Of a stretch of DNA of 47,864 nucleotides, positions 17,621 to 26,118 are shown in pieces (within the stretch, counting starts at the first letter, position 1; each line of letters opens with the position of its first letter). The DNA is taken from the NCBI GenBank assembly GCA_019429225.1, contig JAHYJK010000009.1:1-47864 (forward strand). The letters are read 5' to 3'. Below the pieces are notes generated by a model, which saw nothing but the letters and a program-made list of their open reading frames with translations, was not told the origin of the DNA and searched no databases. The DNA is from Anaerolineaceae bacterium (GTDB taxonomy: Bacteria; Chloroflexota; Anaerolineae; Anaerolineales; Anaerolineaceae). A program made the translations under genes and the position numbers.

Positions 17621-18725
17621 GGGTTATTTTTTGAATCCGTTCGGTTAATTGAGTCATAAAACGTAAATTATGAATAGTTGCCAGACGTAAGAACAGGCTA
17701 TCATTCATCTTAAATAAGTGATGCAGATAGCCGCGTGAGTAACGGCTGCAGGCCAGGCAATCGCATCCTTCCGTTAGAGGTCCAGGATGTTTGATGTGCT
17801 CCTGGTCGTTGATATAAAGATATTTCAGCCAGTTACCCGATAATCCCGCCTGGGGAGTGTCCTGATGATTGGCGAATTGGTACAGACGTCCATGACGGGC
17901 ATCCCGGGTAGGCATGGCGCAATCGAATATTCCGTAACCCAATTGATAGCAAGCCAGCACGTTGTAAGGATGACCAATACCCAATGCATGCATGGGATAT
18001 TGCTCGGGAACTAAATCGCGGGTGTGGGTGAGGATATCTGTGAGTAAGTTGCCTTCGCCGTCCAGTGGCCAGCCACCATACCCATAACCATCAAAACCAA
18101 TTTTCAATAATTCATCCGCACAATGTTTACGTAAATCTTTGAGACCACCACCTTGAATGACACCAAATAAAAGTGGACGGTCTTTGTCATTTAGCTTCTT
18201 TTGGGAAACGAGTTTGTCAAAAGTCTCCCGGCAGCGTTTTGCCCAGGAAATGGTGCGCTCCACACTGAGTTCCTGTTCTGCATCCGATGCATCCACATGG
18301 GTGCAGTCATCCAGGCAAATGACCACATCGGCGCCATAGGCCAGTTGTAATTGAATGCTCTTTTCGGGTGTTAGTTGAAATTTTCGGCTGGACCCTTCGG
18401 GCTGAAAATTGATTCCTTTGGGCGTCATATTTCCGAATTTTGGATTCTGCCGGATCAGAGAATAGGCCTGAAATCCGCCCGAATCGGTAATGATGGGGCG
18501 CCTCCAGCCACTCATGGCGTGCAATCCACCCAGCGATTGAATGGTGCTGGTACCTGGTTTCTGCATCAGGTGGAAAGCATTCATAACGACAGCCTGGATT
18601 TTTGCCTGTTCCAGATCGACACTATCCACTGACCGAACCATACCAAAGGTAGCATCTGGCATGAACACCGGAAATTCTAGGTCCCCATGGGATAAAGAAA
18701 GCGAACGAACGAATGGATAGAACAT
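17613..18725 (-). CDS. tgt: tRNA-guanine transglycosylase, variant substrate loop
   Basis: TGT exchanges G34 of His/Asp/Asn/Tyr tRNAs for preQ1 or queuine. Of 370 residues, TDSGGFQ (80-86), FGVIQGG (187-193), nucleophile Asp268 in FDCAMPTR and zinc ligands Cys321, Cys323, Cys326 and His352 are present. Two places differ from common bacterial Tgt: the base-binding GGLAVGE loop reads GGWPLDG (217-223), and the segment after TDSGGFQ is unlike the usual MSLSKLRKI. It may belong to a lineage subfamily or prefer another base. The gene overlaps the first Rmt-like gene by 8 bases and leads this operon. A GC-rich hairpin (18737-18755) precedes the start. Confidence 0.9.
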   Translation of the reverse strand: MFYPFVRSLSLSHGDLEFPVFMPDATFGMVRSVDSVDLEQAKIQAVVMNAFHLMQKPGTSTIQSLGGLHAMSGWRRPIITDSGGFQAYSLIRQNPKFGNMTPKGINFQPEGSSRKFQLTPEKSIQLQLAYGADVVICLDDCTHVDASDAEQELSVERTISWAKRCRETFDKLVSQKKLNDKDRPLLFGVIQGGGLKDLRKHCADELLKIGFDGYGYGGWPLDGEGNLLTDILTHTRDLVPEQYPMHALGIGHPYNVLACYQLGYGIFDCAMPTRDARHGRLYQFANHQDTPQAGLSGNWLKYLYINDQEHIKHPGPLTEGCDCLACSRYSRGYLHHLFKMNDSLFLRLATIHNLRFMTQLTERIQKITHG

Positions 18726-18736
18726 ACTTAGATTAT

Positions 18737-18755
18737 GCCTGAAGAGAGATCAGGC
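18737..18755 (-). other. Short hairpin just upstream of tgt
   Basis: GCCTGA (18737-18742) pairs with TCAGGC (18750-18755) around a 7-base loop. On the tgt strand its 3' arm carries the only AGG near the start codon. No U-run follows, so it is not a normal terminator. It could affect tgt translation or be chance. Confidence 0.35.
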
Positions 18756-18778
18756 GGCAAGCGATTCCCATCAATTGA

Positions 18779-19396
18779 TTAAATGATTGCTTTTATTCCG
18801 GTTATCATCATGGAGAATCCCACGATGATTAAAAGGATGATGATCAATCGCCCAATTGTTATTTTGATCGCTGGCTTCAGATATCCAATGGTTCCGAAAA
18901 GCGTTATCCAGACCATTGTCGCAGGTATCATAGTTCCATAAAATCCTAAAGCGAAAGATATGCCACGTAAGGGAGAAATTTGCCAACCGGTTAAAATGGT
19001 AGGAACACCGATCGTTGCCCAAAAAATGTAAACATTCGGATTTAGAAAATTCATGGTGATCCCTTTTAGAAATGTCACCCGCTGTCTAATTTGTGGAACA
19101 TCCGATATTGAAATTTCATCTGTCCTTTTTGTTGTTTTATAGGCATCCCAGGCAAGGTATAAAATATAGAAACCCCCGATGATTCTCAAACCATGCGTAA
19201 ACCAGAGTGGCAGCTGTGAAAGCAGAAAGAATAATGATAGCATGACAGGTCCATCGGAACCAAGGGGAATCAATGCCAATGGAAGTGTGCGTTTCCATCC
19301 AGAACGGATGATTTGGGAAAGCAAAAAAGCCTGCATAGGTCCAGGAAGGACTGCAGCATATAAACCGAAAACAATTCCCTGTGTCAGAAAATACAT
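18779..19396 (-). CDS. LysE/RhtB-family amino acid exporter
   Basis: The protein has 205 residues with about six helices. The N-terminal FGLYAAVLPGPMQAFLLSQ and the central LKGITMNFLNPNVYIFW are the conserved PGP and NPK-like motifs of the LysE translocator superfamily. Members export amino acids, their analogues or metals. The family's usual Lys is Asn-Val here. No good ribosome site precedes the ATG. It lies 53 bases upstream of tgt on the same strand and 125 bases after the GNAT gene; I see no terminator on either side, so co-transcription is possible. Substrate unknown. Confidence 0.88.
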   Translation of the reverse strand: MYFLTQGIVFGLYAAVLPGPMQAFLLSQIIRSGWKRTLPLALIPLGSDGPVMLSLFFLLSQLPLWFTHGLRIIGGFYILYLAWDAYKTTKRTDEISISDVPQIRQRVTFLKGITMNFLNPNVYIFWATIGVPTILTGWQISPLRGISFALGFYGTMIPATMVWITLFGTIGYLKPAIKITIGRLIIILLIIVGFSMMITGIKAII

Positions 19397-19521
19397 GTCG
19401 TCAACACAGGGAAAGGCGGGATTTTGTTAAATGATAATTGCTTCAATGCTCTTCATCTTTAAAGTTTAGAGTTGGCAATTATTATACTTCTAAATTATTG
19501 ATGCCAACCAACATAAGAATC

Positions 19522-20013
19522 CTAGTCCAGACGATATTCCAGTTCAATTTCATCATGGATGGGTATACCAAAATAACCGACCGTCGGAATTTCTGGTTTT
19601 TTCTCTCGGGCGCGGTCAGTGGCTCCAATGTTGATTTTCGTCATCTTAAATCCCCTTTTTTGATAAAAGCGCAAAGAGTAGATATTATCATTGGTGGTAA
19701 CCAGAAATAACCTTTTGCAACCCACGTTACGGGCATGCTGTTTCACAGCTTCAATCAATGCAGCACCAATCCCAATACCCTCGCGTAAAGAATCCAGAGT
19801 GACGATTTCACAATCATCTCCATCAAAATTGTAGGTGATCAAACCGAGTGGTTCATCAGAGTTATGGGTCACGGCTATAAATCCTGGCAGATCATAGGGA
19901 TGGAACACAGTATCATGAGAGACGACGATCTCTGCACCCCATTGAAATATAAGCCACCTTTTAATCCATTCCCGATCTTCTTTTTGAACATTTCTAATTG
20001 AAAATAAATCCAT
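19522..20013 (-). CDS. GNAT-family N-acetyltransferase
   Basis: This 163-residue protein contains the acetyl-CoA loop REGIGIGAALIEAV (GNAT motif A, about residues 77-90) and the later FYQKRGFKM motif B. It acetylates an unknown amine. AGAAGG precedes the ATG. It is divergent from thioredoxin and upstream of lysE. GNAT enzymes include aminoglycoside acetyltransferases, but nothing in the sequence ties this one to that class. Confidence 0.9.
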   Translation of the reverse strand: MDLFSIRNVQKEDREWIKRWLIFQWGAEIVVSHDTVFHPYDLPGFIAVTHNSDEPLGLITYNFDGDDCEIVTLDSLREGIGIGAALIEAVKQHARNVGCKRLFLVTTNDNIYSLRFYQKRGFKMTKINIGATDRAREKKPEIPTVGYFGIPIHDEIELEYRLD

Positions 20014-20168
20014 GATAACCCTTCTTTTCTAATCATGCTCGTTAATGAAGCTGACAAATTAGAGCGCTTGGACTATACTTTTATTGTACAAAGCAATGAT
20101 GAAAATTGAAATAGGCATTTTTTTGTTTCTGATTTTTATTATGAAAAAAAATAAGGAAGGGATCCAAA

Positions 20169-20489
20169 ATGTTAGAAATTACTCAAGAAAATTATGAGAA
20201 TCTGGTACTAAAAGCGAGTATGCCTGTGATCATTGAATTTGGTGCTGTATGGTGTGCACCCTGCAAGCGGCTGGAACCAGAATTAGAGAAACTAAACGAT
20301 GTGTGGAAAGATAAATTCGTGCTCGCTCATATCAATGTTGACCAGGATCCTGATATCGCCATGCAGTATTCAGTCATGAGTGTACCCACAACAGTTTTGG
20401 TTAAGAATGGGAATGAAATGGAAAGATTCATTGGTTTTAAGCCATTAGGAAAGATCATTGATCTTTTTGGAAATTTTATTGAAAGGTAA
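20169..20489 (+). CDS. Thioredoxin-family protein
   Basis: The protein has 106 residues with the active site WCAPC (Cys29, Cys32) and the cis-proline loop SVPTTVLV. The usual WCGPC is changed to Ala at the first variable position, which can shift redox potential but is found in other thioredoxins. No signal peptide, so it is cytoplasmic. AAGGAAGGG lies before the start. The S9 peptidase gene follows 9 bases after its stop, so they form an operon. Confidence 0.94.
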   Translation: MLEITQENYENLVLKASMPVIIEFGAVWCAPCKRLEPELEKLNDVWKDKFVLAHINVDQDPDIAMQYSVMSVPTTVLVKNGNEMERFIGFKPLGKIIDLFGNFIER

Positions 20490-20498
20490 GGTTACCAA

Positions 20499-22379
20499 AT
20501 GACCGATAAACAACAAAAACCATATGGACTCTGGGAGAGTCCGATTACTGCATTGAGTGTTTCACAGGGCATCCGACTAAATGAAGTGCAATGGGATACC
20601 AATAGTGAATTTCTGGTCTGGCTGGAAGGTAGATCAGACAGAGGTGTTCTGGTGGCCAGTCAGGTTGGTGAAGCTGGCGTGGACCTGAATGGAGAAATGA
20701 GCTGTCGCGGTGGGGTTGGATATGGTGGCGGTGAATTTGTTGTGCAAAACAATCTGGTGATCTTTGCTGGCAAAGATGGACGATTATATCGTCGCGAATT
20801 AATACCAGAAAAAGCAAAAGCGATTACGCCGGCTTATGGTTCAGTCGCTGCCCCGAAAATTTCTCCGGATGGCAGACATGTTATCTATGTATTCTCGGAT
20901 GGCGAAAATGACGTATTAGGGGTCGTGGACACATCCGGGGTTCAATGGCCACAAAAGCTGGTACAGGGGGCTGATTTTTATATGCAACCTGTTTGGCATC
21001 CACATGGAAAAATGATTGCCTGGGTGGAATGGGATCACCCTAATATGCCCTGGGATGGAACCAGATTGAAGCTTGCTTCTTTGGAGGTCGATGAACTCCC
21101 CAGTATAAAAATCATCCAGACAGTGGCTGGAGATGATGAAACCATCATTTTTCAACCTGAATTCTCTCCAGATGGACAATGGCTCAGTTATATTACCAGC
21201 GCAGGAGAATGGGATGCACTGGTCTTGGTAAATTTGGACACGATGGAAAAGCAGGTCGTTTACCAACCACTTGATTTACATTTGATGGAACCAGCCTGGA
21301 TTCAGGGTGTCAGAACCTATGCCTGGAACACAGATAGCCAATCAATATTCTTATTACAAAATCAATTCGGTTCCAATAGTCTCTGGCGACTAAACGTATT
21401 TACCAAAGAAATTAAAAAAATTGATACCGGTATTTACACCTGGTTAAGACAAATAAGTGTTTCTTCAAAGGGTGAAATTGCTTTGATTGCTACCTGTGCC
21501 AGCGTACCGGCACGCATTATCGTTGGGGATGGCAATTCGTGGCGCGTGGTAGCCAGAAGTTCCGCAGAAAATATTTCACCTGTTTATTTATCCTCACCAC
21601 AGTCAATTTCATGGCAATCAAAAGATGGAGTGGAAGTTCATGGATTATATTACCCACCTTCCAATCCAAATTCCCAGGCAGAAGGTGTGCCACCAGCGAT
21701 CGTATATATTCATGGGGGACCGACATCACAGGTGACGGCTGGTTTCAGTGCAGCGACTGCTTTCTTCACCTCACGTGGATATGGCTGGCTGGATGTCAAT
21801 TATCGCGGGAGCACAGGTTATGGTCATTCCTATAAAAAAATGTTGAATGGTCGTTGGGGAGATGTGGATGTCGAGGATGCTGTGGGGGGAGCCAGGGCAT
21901 TGGTGGAGCAGGGTTTGGCGAATGAAAAACAACTGGTCATTCTGGGTGGCAGCGCAGGTGGTTACACGGTACTGAACAGTCTGATTCGTCATCCTGGTGT
22001 CTTCAAAGCCGGGGTGTGTAACTATGGTGTCTCAAATTTGTTCATGCTGGATATGGATACACATAAATTTGAAGCGCATTACACTGCTTCGATGATCGGG
22101 CAGCTTCCTGCAGCGGCTGAGAAATATCACGCCTGGTCACCGGTCTACCATGCGCATAACATCCGCGATGCACTGGCGGTATTTCAGGGGGCGGAAGATA
22201 AGGTCGTGCTACCAAATCAATCTGAGGTCATTGTTGATAAACTTCGCCAACAGGGTGTTCCCTATATATATCAGTTATATGAAGGAGAAGGGCACGGTTT
22301 CCGCAAAAATGAGACATTATTGGATTACTATCAACGAGTGGAGCGATTCTTGATAGAAAACGTGTTATTTGCCCCGTAA
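20499..22379 (+). CDS. S9-family serine peptidase (acylaminoacyl-peptidase type)
   Basis: This 626-residue cytoplasmic enzyme has an N-terminal beta-propeller with WD/PD40-like repeats (PKISPDGRHVIY, PEFSPDGQWLSY) up to about residue 370, then an alpha/beta-hydrolase domain. The catalytic triad is Ser485 in GGSAGG, Asp567 in GAEDKVV and His599 in GEGHGF. HGGPTSQ forms the oxyanion region. Such enzymes cut short peptides, often releasing N-acylated or other amino-terminal residues. It follows thioredoxin directly and ends at a strong terminator. Confidence 0.93.
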   Translation: MTDKQQKPYGLWESPITALSVSQGIRLNEVQWDTNSEFLVWLEGRSDRGVLVASQVGEAGVDLNGEMSCRGGVGYGGGEFVVQNNLVIFAGKDGRLYRRELIPEKAKAITPAYGSVAAPKISPDGRHVIYVFSDGENDVLGVVDTSGVQWPQKLVQGADFYMQPVWHPHGKMIAWVEWDHPNMPWDGTRLKLASLEVDELPSIKIIQTVAGDDETIIFQPEFSPDGQWLSYITSAGEWDALVLVNLDTMEKQVVYQPLDLHLMEPAWIQGVRTYAWNTDSQSIFLLQNQFGSNSLWRLNVFTKEIKKIDTGIYTWLRQISVSSKGEIALIATCASVPARIIVGDGNSWRVVARSSAENISPVYLSSPQSISWQSKDGVEVHGLYYPPSNPNSQAEGVPPAIVYIHGGPTSQVTAGFSAATAFFTSRGYGWLDVNYRGSTGYGHSYKKMLNGRWGDVDVEDAVGGARALVEQGLANEKQLVILGGSAGGYTVLNSLIRHPGVFKAGVCNYGVSNLFMLDMDTHKFEAHYTASMIGQLPAAAEKYHAWSPVYHAHNIRDALAVFQGAEDKVVLPNQSEVIVDKLRQQGVPYIYQLYEGEGHGFRKNETLLDYYQRVERFLIENVLFAP

Positions 22380-22413
22380 ACTTGTTTAGATGAATGAAAT
22401 TTTCACTTGAAGA

Positions 22414-22451
22414 AAAAAAGTGACCTGGAAATACAAACAGGTCACTTTTTT
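22414..22451. terminator. Strong bidirectional intrinsic terminator
   Basis: A perfect 14-bp stem (22414-22427 with 22438-22451; inner arms GTGACCTG/CAGGTCAC) encloses a 10-base loop and is flanked by A-runs and T-runs. It lies between the convergent S9 peptidase and ProRS-like genes and serves both. Confidence 0.92.
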
Positions 22452-22461
22452 AATCGCCTGT

Positions 22462-24219
22462 TTACTTCACCAGCGATTGTGCGATCTCTCTTTCCATTCC
22501 AAGCAGTGTATGCATTGTTTGCGGGAGAACATCCTCAAGGGAGACGGTTTGTTTTTCCTTTTCATGGCGAATTTTGAATTCTACCTGTCCCTGTGCAAGA
22601 CTCCTTTCGGCAACAGTAATGCGTAATGGGATCCCCAACAAATCGGCATCGTTGAACTTTACCCCGGGACTTTCCTTGCGATCATCAAACAGGACTTCTA
22701 TGCGTGCTCGTTGTAATTCCTGATACAGGTTTTCAGCAAACACCTGTGGTTGATCTGTATTTTTGGAAGGTAAAACGACCAGATGAACCTGGTATGGAGT
22801 GAGGGAATTGGGCCAGATCAGTCCATAATCATCGTTACCGTGCTCCGCCACACCTCCCAGGATGCGCTCAAGATCAAGCCATGCTGAACCAATAAAGATT
22901 GGTTTGAGTTCTCCCGATTCGTCCTGAAAGTTGCAACCCGTTTCCGAAGACATTAAGGTGTCCGGGGAAGTGATTTTACCCACTAAGAATCCGGATTGTT
23001 CTGTAAGAGGTTGATTGCACTGCGGACAGGCATCACCAGTTTTCACAGTTGTGATATCAGCAATTATCTTTGCCTGGAAATCACGACCGTAATTGACATA
23101 CTTGAAATGGTAATCGGTTTCATTCGCTCCCGCGACCAGATTGGGAGAATTCGGAATCAAATCATCCACAATGATCAGCGCATTTATTAAACCTACGGGA
23201 GAAGCAAAACCAGGAACTGCACCAATAGACTGAATTTCTAAATCCGAGGATGGACGTATGTACCATGCGTTAATCACTCTGGCAAGTTTGCTTTCATTCA
23301 AGTCCATATCTCCTCGCACAATAGCCATAACCACTTTTTCAGTTTTTTCACCGTTCTCTATTATGGTGGCCGTCATAAAAACTGCTTTGGCGGTTCGTGA
23401 GGCAGGAATATCCAGAAAATTCGCCAGGTCTTCAATGGTTTTCGTGTTTGGCGTGTGGACTTTTGCCAGGGATTCGAATGGTTCGGGTTCGGAAGGTTGT
23501 TTCACAGCCCTGCCAGATGCTTTGTTTACAAGATATCCACATGATTGACAATGAAGTAATTCGATATCTCCCTGGGGGTGCAGGAAAAAGAATTCAGATC
23601 CTGATTCTGGTTTGGGTTGTTGGTAATCAAATTCGACCGTTAAAACTGGCAATGTGCAGCGTTTAAATACATTCTCGAATGTCTGAATCAGTCGCTGATA
23701 TTGTTGGGTCGCGCTCGACAGATCTTTATCCAGGAAAAATGTTTCCAGCCTGGTCACGGATCTGGTAGACAACAACCCAGTTCGGTTCTGCCTTCCATTC
23801 AACATCCTGGGTTGAATCTGATACAGGAGTCTGGGCAATTGCCGATGTGAGCGGATAGTATGCTGGATAAGATCTGGCAGATAATGATGCGCTGTACTGG
23901 TTAAATACATTTGATGAGATGAAGAATCAGAAACATCCTGCATATCAACATCCAGAAAGGAATGGACTGATCTTTTTGCCAAAATTTCTGCAGACAATAA
24001 TGATGGAATATTCACTTCCTGTCCATTGAGGCGATTGAGTTCCTGCTGAACCATATTTTTTATTTTTTGAAGGCTGCGGGTCGCCAATGGATTGAGAATG
24101 AAAAAATTCGTAGCAACCTGGCGAACATATCCAGCACGTAATAAAAAATGATTTCCAGGCGTGATTGCATCAGCGGGAAGTTCACGCAGGGTTTGATTGA
24201 ACAGTAGTGACATGCGCAT
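22462..24219 (-). CDS. Prolyl-tRNA synthetase-like protein with degraded catalytic motifs and intact editing domain
   Basis: The 585-residue layout is that of bacterial-type ProRS. N-terminal class II core, then a YbaK-like editing insertion (about 255-400, with conserved Lys288 in RTAKAV), end of core, and an anticodon-binding domain (about 470-585, VLFDDRKESPGVKF). The catalytic sites are changed. THEE reads TAHH (109-112), motif 2 FRDE reads MLNG (139-142) with about seven extra residues, GSxSHEF reads ESGSEFFF, GHIFxLGTKYS reads GKITSPDTLMS, and motif 3 GIGxTR reads WLDLER (447-452). It probably cannot charge proline and may edit Ala-tRNAPro in trans. Two zinc-knuckle CxxC pairs (224/227, 408/411) resemble those of some Firmicute ProRS. 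It follows alaX by 9 bases. Confidence 0.88.
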   Translation of the reverse strand: MRMSLLFNQTLRELPADAITPGNHFLLRAGYVRQVATNFFILNPLATRSLQKIKNMVQQELNRLNGQEVNIPSLLSAEILAKRSVHSFLDVDMQDVSDSSSHQMYLTSTAHHYLPDLIQHTIRSHRQLPRLLYQIQPRMLNGRQNRTGLLSTRSVTRLETFFLDKDLSSATQQYQRLIQTFENVFKRCTLPVLTVEFDYQQPKPESGSEFFFLHPQGDIELLHCQSCGYLVNKASGRAVKQPSEPEPFESLAKVHTPNTKTIEDLANFLDIPASRTAKAVFMTATIIENGEKTEKVVMAIVRGDMDLNESKLARVINAWYIRPSSDLEIQSIGAVPGFASPVGLINALIIVDDLIPNSPNLVAGANETDYHFKYVNYGRDFQAKIIADITTVKTGDACPQCNQPLTEQSGFLVGKITSPDTLMSSETGCNFQDESGELKPIFIGSAWLDLERILGGVAEHGNDDYGLIWPNSLTPYQVHLVVLPSKNTDQPQVFAENLYQELQRARIEVLFDDRKESPGVKFNDADLLGIPLRITVAERSLAQGQVEFKIRHEKEKQTVSLEDVLPQTMHTLLGMEREIAQSLVK

Positions 24220-24228
24220 GATGGCGTC

Positions 24229-24951
24229 CTATTCGTCCAGCTTTAAGTAGATACGTTTGTTGATCTTCCCTTTGGACTTGTAATCAACAATATGAGCTTT
24301 ACCAATTTCTGAGGTAGAACGAACATGGGTACCGCCATCTGCCTGAAGGTCAAGCCCCACAAGTTCAATCGTGCGGATTTCGTTAATTCCCTCCGGTAAT
24401 AAGTTAATTTTAGTGCGGATCAAATCAGGGATCTGGAAAGCCTCCTCCCGGGGAAGAATCTGCACACGAATGGGATGATCTTTCTGAATTTCATTGTTAA
24501 CCGACCCTTCGATGACGTGAACCAGGTCTTTGCTGAGAGTCTCAAATTCAAAATCCATTCTCCCTTCCAATGGATCCATGTTTCCACCGGTCACCAGAGC
24601 ACCATAATCGCGAAATACCACGCCACAAAGTACATGCATGGCAGAGTGGGTGCGCATCAGTTGATAGCGGCGACCCCAATTAATTTTGGCACTCAGACTT
24701 GTTCCCGGGCCTGGGAGGTTAGCATCTGGATTCAAGGTATGCCAGACCTGGTTGCCTATTTTTTTTACCCGAATTACATCCATCGAATGACCATCCAGGA
24801 TGATCCATCCCATGTCGTGGGGTTGACCACCACCACCCGGATAAAAGGCAGTTTGATCCAGGCAGATAGCATTAGATTCTGGATCGATGGCTGATACGAC
24901 GGCTTCAAATTCCTGCAAATAACTATCTTTTTGGTAAAGTAATTTGGTCAT
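24229..24951 (-). CDS. AlaX-M-type alanyl-tRNA editing protein
   Basis: This trans-editing enzyme removes Ser or Gly from mischarged tRNAAla. Of 240 residues, the N-terminal glycine-rich part TAFYPGGGGQPHDMG matches the AlaRS C-terminal editing region, and the zinc motif HSAMH is intact. The second zinc half, usually CGGTHV, reads DGGTHV, so Asp replaces Cys; I recall such variants in other AlaX but cannot verify it. The ATG at 24951 has GAGAG upstream; a longer frame begins 13 codons earlier without family similarity. It is the first gene of an operon with the ProRS-like protein. Confidence 0.92.
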   Translation of the reverse strand: MTKLLYQKDSYLQEFEAVVSAIDPESNAICLDQTAFYPGGGGQPHDMGWIILDGHSMDVIRVKKIGNQVWHTLNPDANLPGPGTSLSAKINWGRRYQLMRTHSAMHVLCGVVFRDYGALVTGGNMDPLEGRMDFEFETLSKDLVHVIEGSVNNEIQKDHPIRVQILPREEAFQIPDLIRTKINLLPEGINEIRTIELVGLDLQADGGTHVRSTSEIGKAHIVDYKSKGKINKRIYLKLDE

Positions 24952-25049
24952 AGTTTCTCTCTGTTCAATGGAATGAATGTATTTTAGCATACCATAAGAT
25001 GCGATCTTCTTGAGTGATCAGTCTTATTTGAATGAGGCTTAAAAAATAA

Positions 25050-25071
25050 GAGGACATGGGGATTTGTCCTC
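25050..25071 (-). terminator. Terminator of the ABC importer operon
   Basis: On the minus strand the stem GAGGACA/TGTCCTC (arms 25065-25071 and 25050-25056, 8-base loop) is followed by a T-rich run (TTATTTTTT). It lies just after the stop codon of the substrate-binding protein gene. Confidence 0.75.
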
Positions 25072-25096
25072 CTAAAAAAAGATGATTGCTTACGGA

Positions 25097-26104
25097 TTAT
25101 TTTTTCATCAATAAATCATTGGTGAATGCTTCACTGACATCAATCGGTTGCATGGTTTCGTATTCAACCAATAAATCAACCAATGCTTGCCATTGCTGCA
25201 GATCATGCCATCCAATTGTAATTTCAGCGGTGATCGGACTGCGCAGGTCTTTTAATTCGGAGTCCAACATAAAACGCATGTGGTCCCGATCTGTTTCCGG
25301 ACCCGCATATTTAAGTACAAATTCAACTGCTTCATTAGGATTCTTTTCTGCGTATAAAATCCCCTCAATCGCTGCATCCAGGAAACGAGCCAGTATGTCG
25401 GATTGAGTGGCTAATGTTTCCTCGCTGGTAACATAGGTCAAGCCAATGGAAGGAATGCCATAATCAGCTGCGTCCCAAAGATCAATTTCATACCCCCACT
25501 GCTGCATCATATAAGGCTCATTGGATTTGTAGACAGGATATACATCCACATTTCCTTCCGTCAATATGCGGGGATCGAATCCAACATTCACTAATTCGAT
25601 TTTTTTTAGGTCAGCTCCTGCTGCTTGGATTAAGGCAAATAAATCGGGTGGGGGTGTACCTTTAAATCCGACGATGTGATCTTCCCAATCCAGGGGAGAT
25701 GTGAATCCACTGCTCTTGAGTGCCGCAAAAGCTTGCTGCCCTGTTTGCCCGATTAATCCAATGGACACCAGAGGTAATCCTGGTTCTGATCGACGTTTGA
25801 GCAGGACAGCAGCATCCTGGGTGGTCACCTGAACTTTTCCCTGTGAAACCAATTGCAGATGCTGCCCTGAACCGGGTGAATGTTCTATGGAGACATCCAA
25901 ATTCCGTGCGGCAAAGAACCCTTTTTCCTGTGCGACATATACTCCGACGAATGGTAAATTTGCCTGAGGTTTATAACCTGCCATGAAAGTCATGCTATCG
26001 ATGGTTGGGGTCGTTGTGGGGCTGGCTGTAGGTAAAAGCGGAGTACAACCAGTCAGAAAGATGATGATAAGGATGATGAGCAATGATGATGAGCGCTGTA
26101 ACAT
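25097..26104 (-). CDS. NMT1/THI5-like substrate-binding lipoprotein of an ABC importer
   Basis: The 335-residue protein has a signal peptide ending in the lipobox LTGC (Cys20) and a Thr/Pro/Ser linker. The domain opens with FMAGYKPQANLPFVGVYVAQEKGFF, the NMT1/THI5 pattern seen in ThiY, RibY and SsuA/TauA. The ligand is therefore an aromatic small molecule or sulfonate; pyrimidine HMP or riboflavin are favoured for the NMT1 branch. It is last in the operon, 14 bases after the permease. The regulator at the head has a flavin/pyridoxine-type fold, which hints at a cofactor ligand but does not prove it. Confidence 0.9.
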   Translation of the reverse strand: MLQRSSSLLIILIIIFLTGCTPLLPTASPTTTPTIDSMTFMAGYKPQANLPFVGVYVAQEKGFFAARNLDVSIEHSPGSGQHLQLVSQGKVQVTTQDAAVLLKRRSEPGLPLVSIGLIGQTGQQAFAALKSSGFTSPLDWEDHIVGFKGTPPPDLFALIQAAGADLKKIELVNVGFDPRILTEGNVDVYPVYKSNEPYMMQQWGYEIDLWDAADYGIPSIGLTYVTSEETLATQSDILARFLDAAIEGILYAEKNPNEAVEFVLKYAGPETDRDHMRFMLDSELKDLRSPITAEITIGWHDLQQWQALVDLLVEYETMQPIDVSEAFTNDLLMKK

Positions 26105-26118
26105 AAACTCTCCTGAAA

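Noticed and set aside
18737-18755. Possible preQ1 riboswitch before tgt
   Set aside because: Only a 6-bp hairpin is present. The A-rich tail and pseudoknot partner of preQ1-I and the larger structure of preQ1-II are missing.
19522-20013. GNAT gene as an aminoglycoside acetyltransferase linked to the Rmt-like pair
   Set aside because: Only the general acetyl-CoA motif is seen. It lies 2.4 kb away with lysE and tgt between, and no AAC-specific motif is visible.
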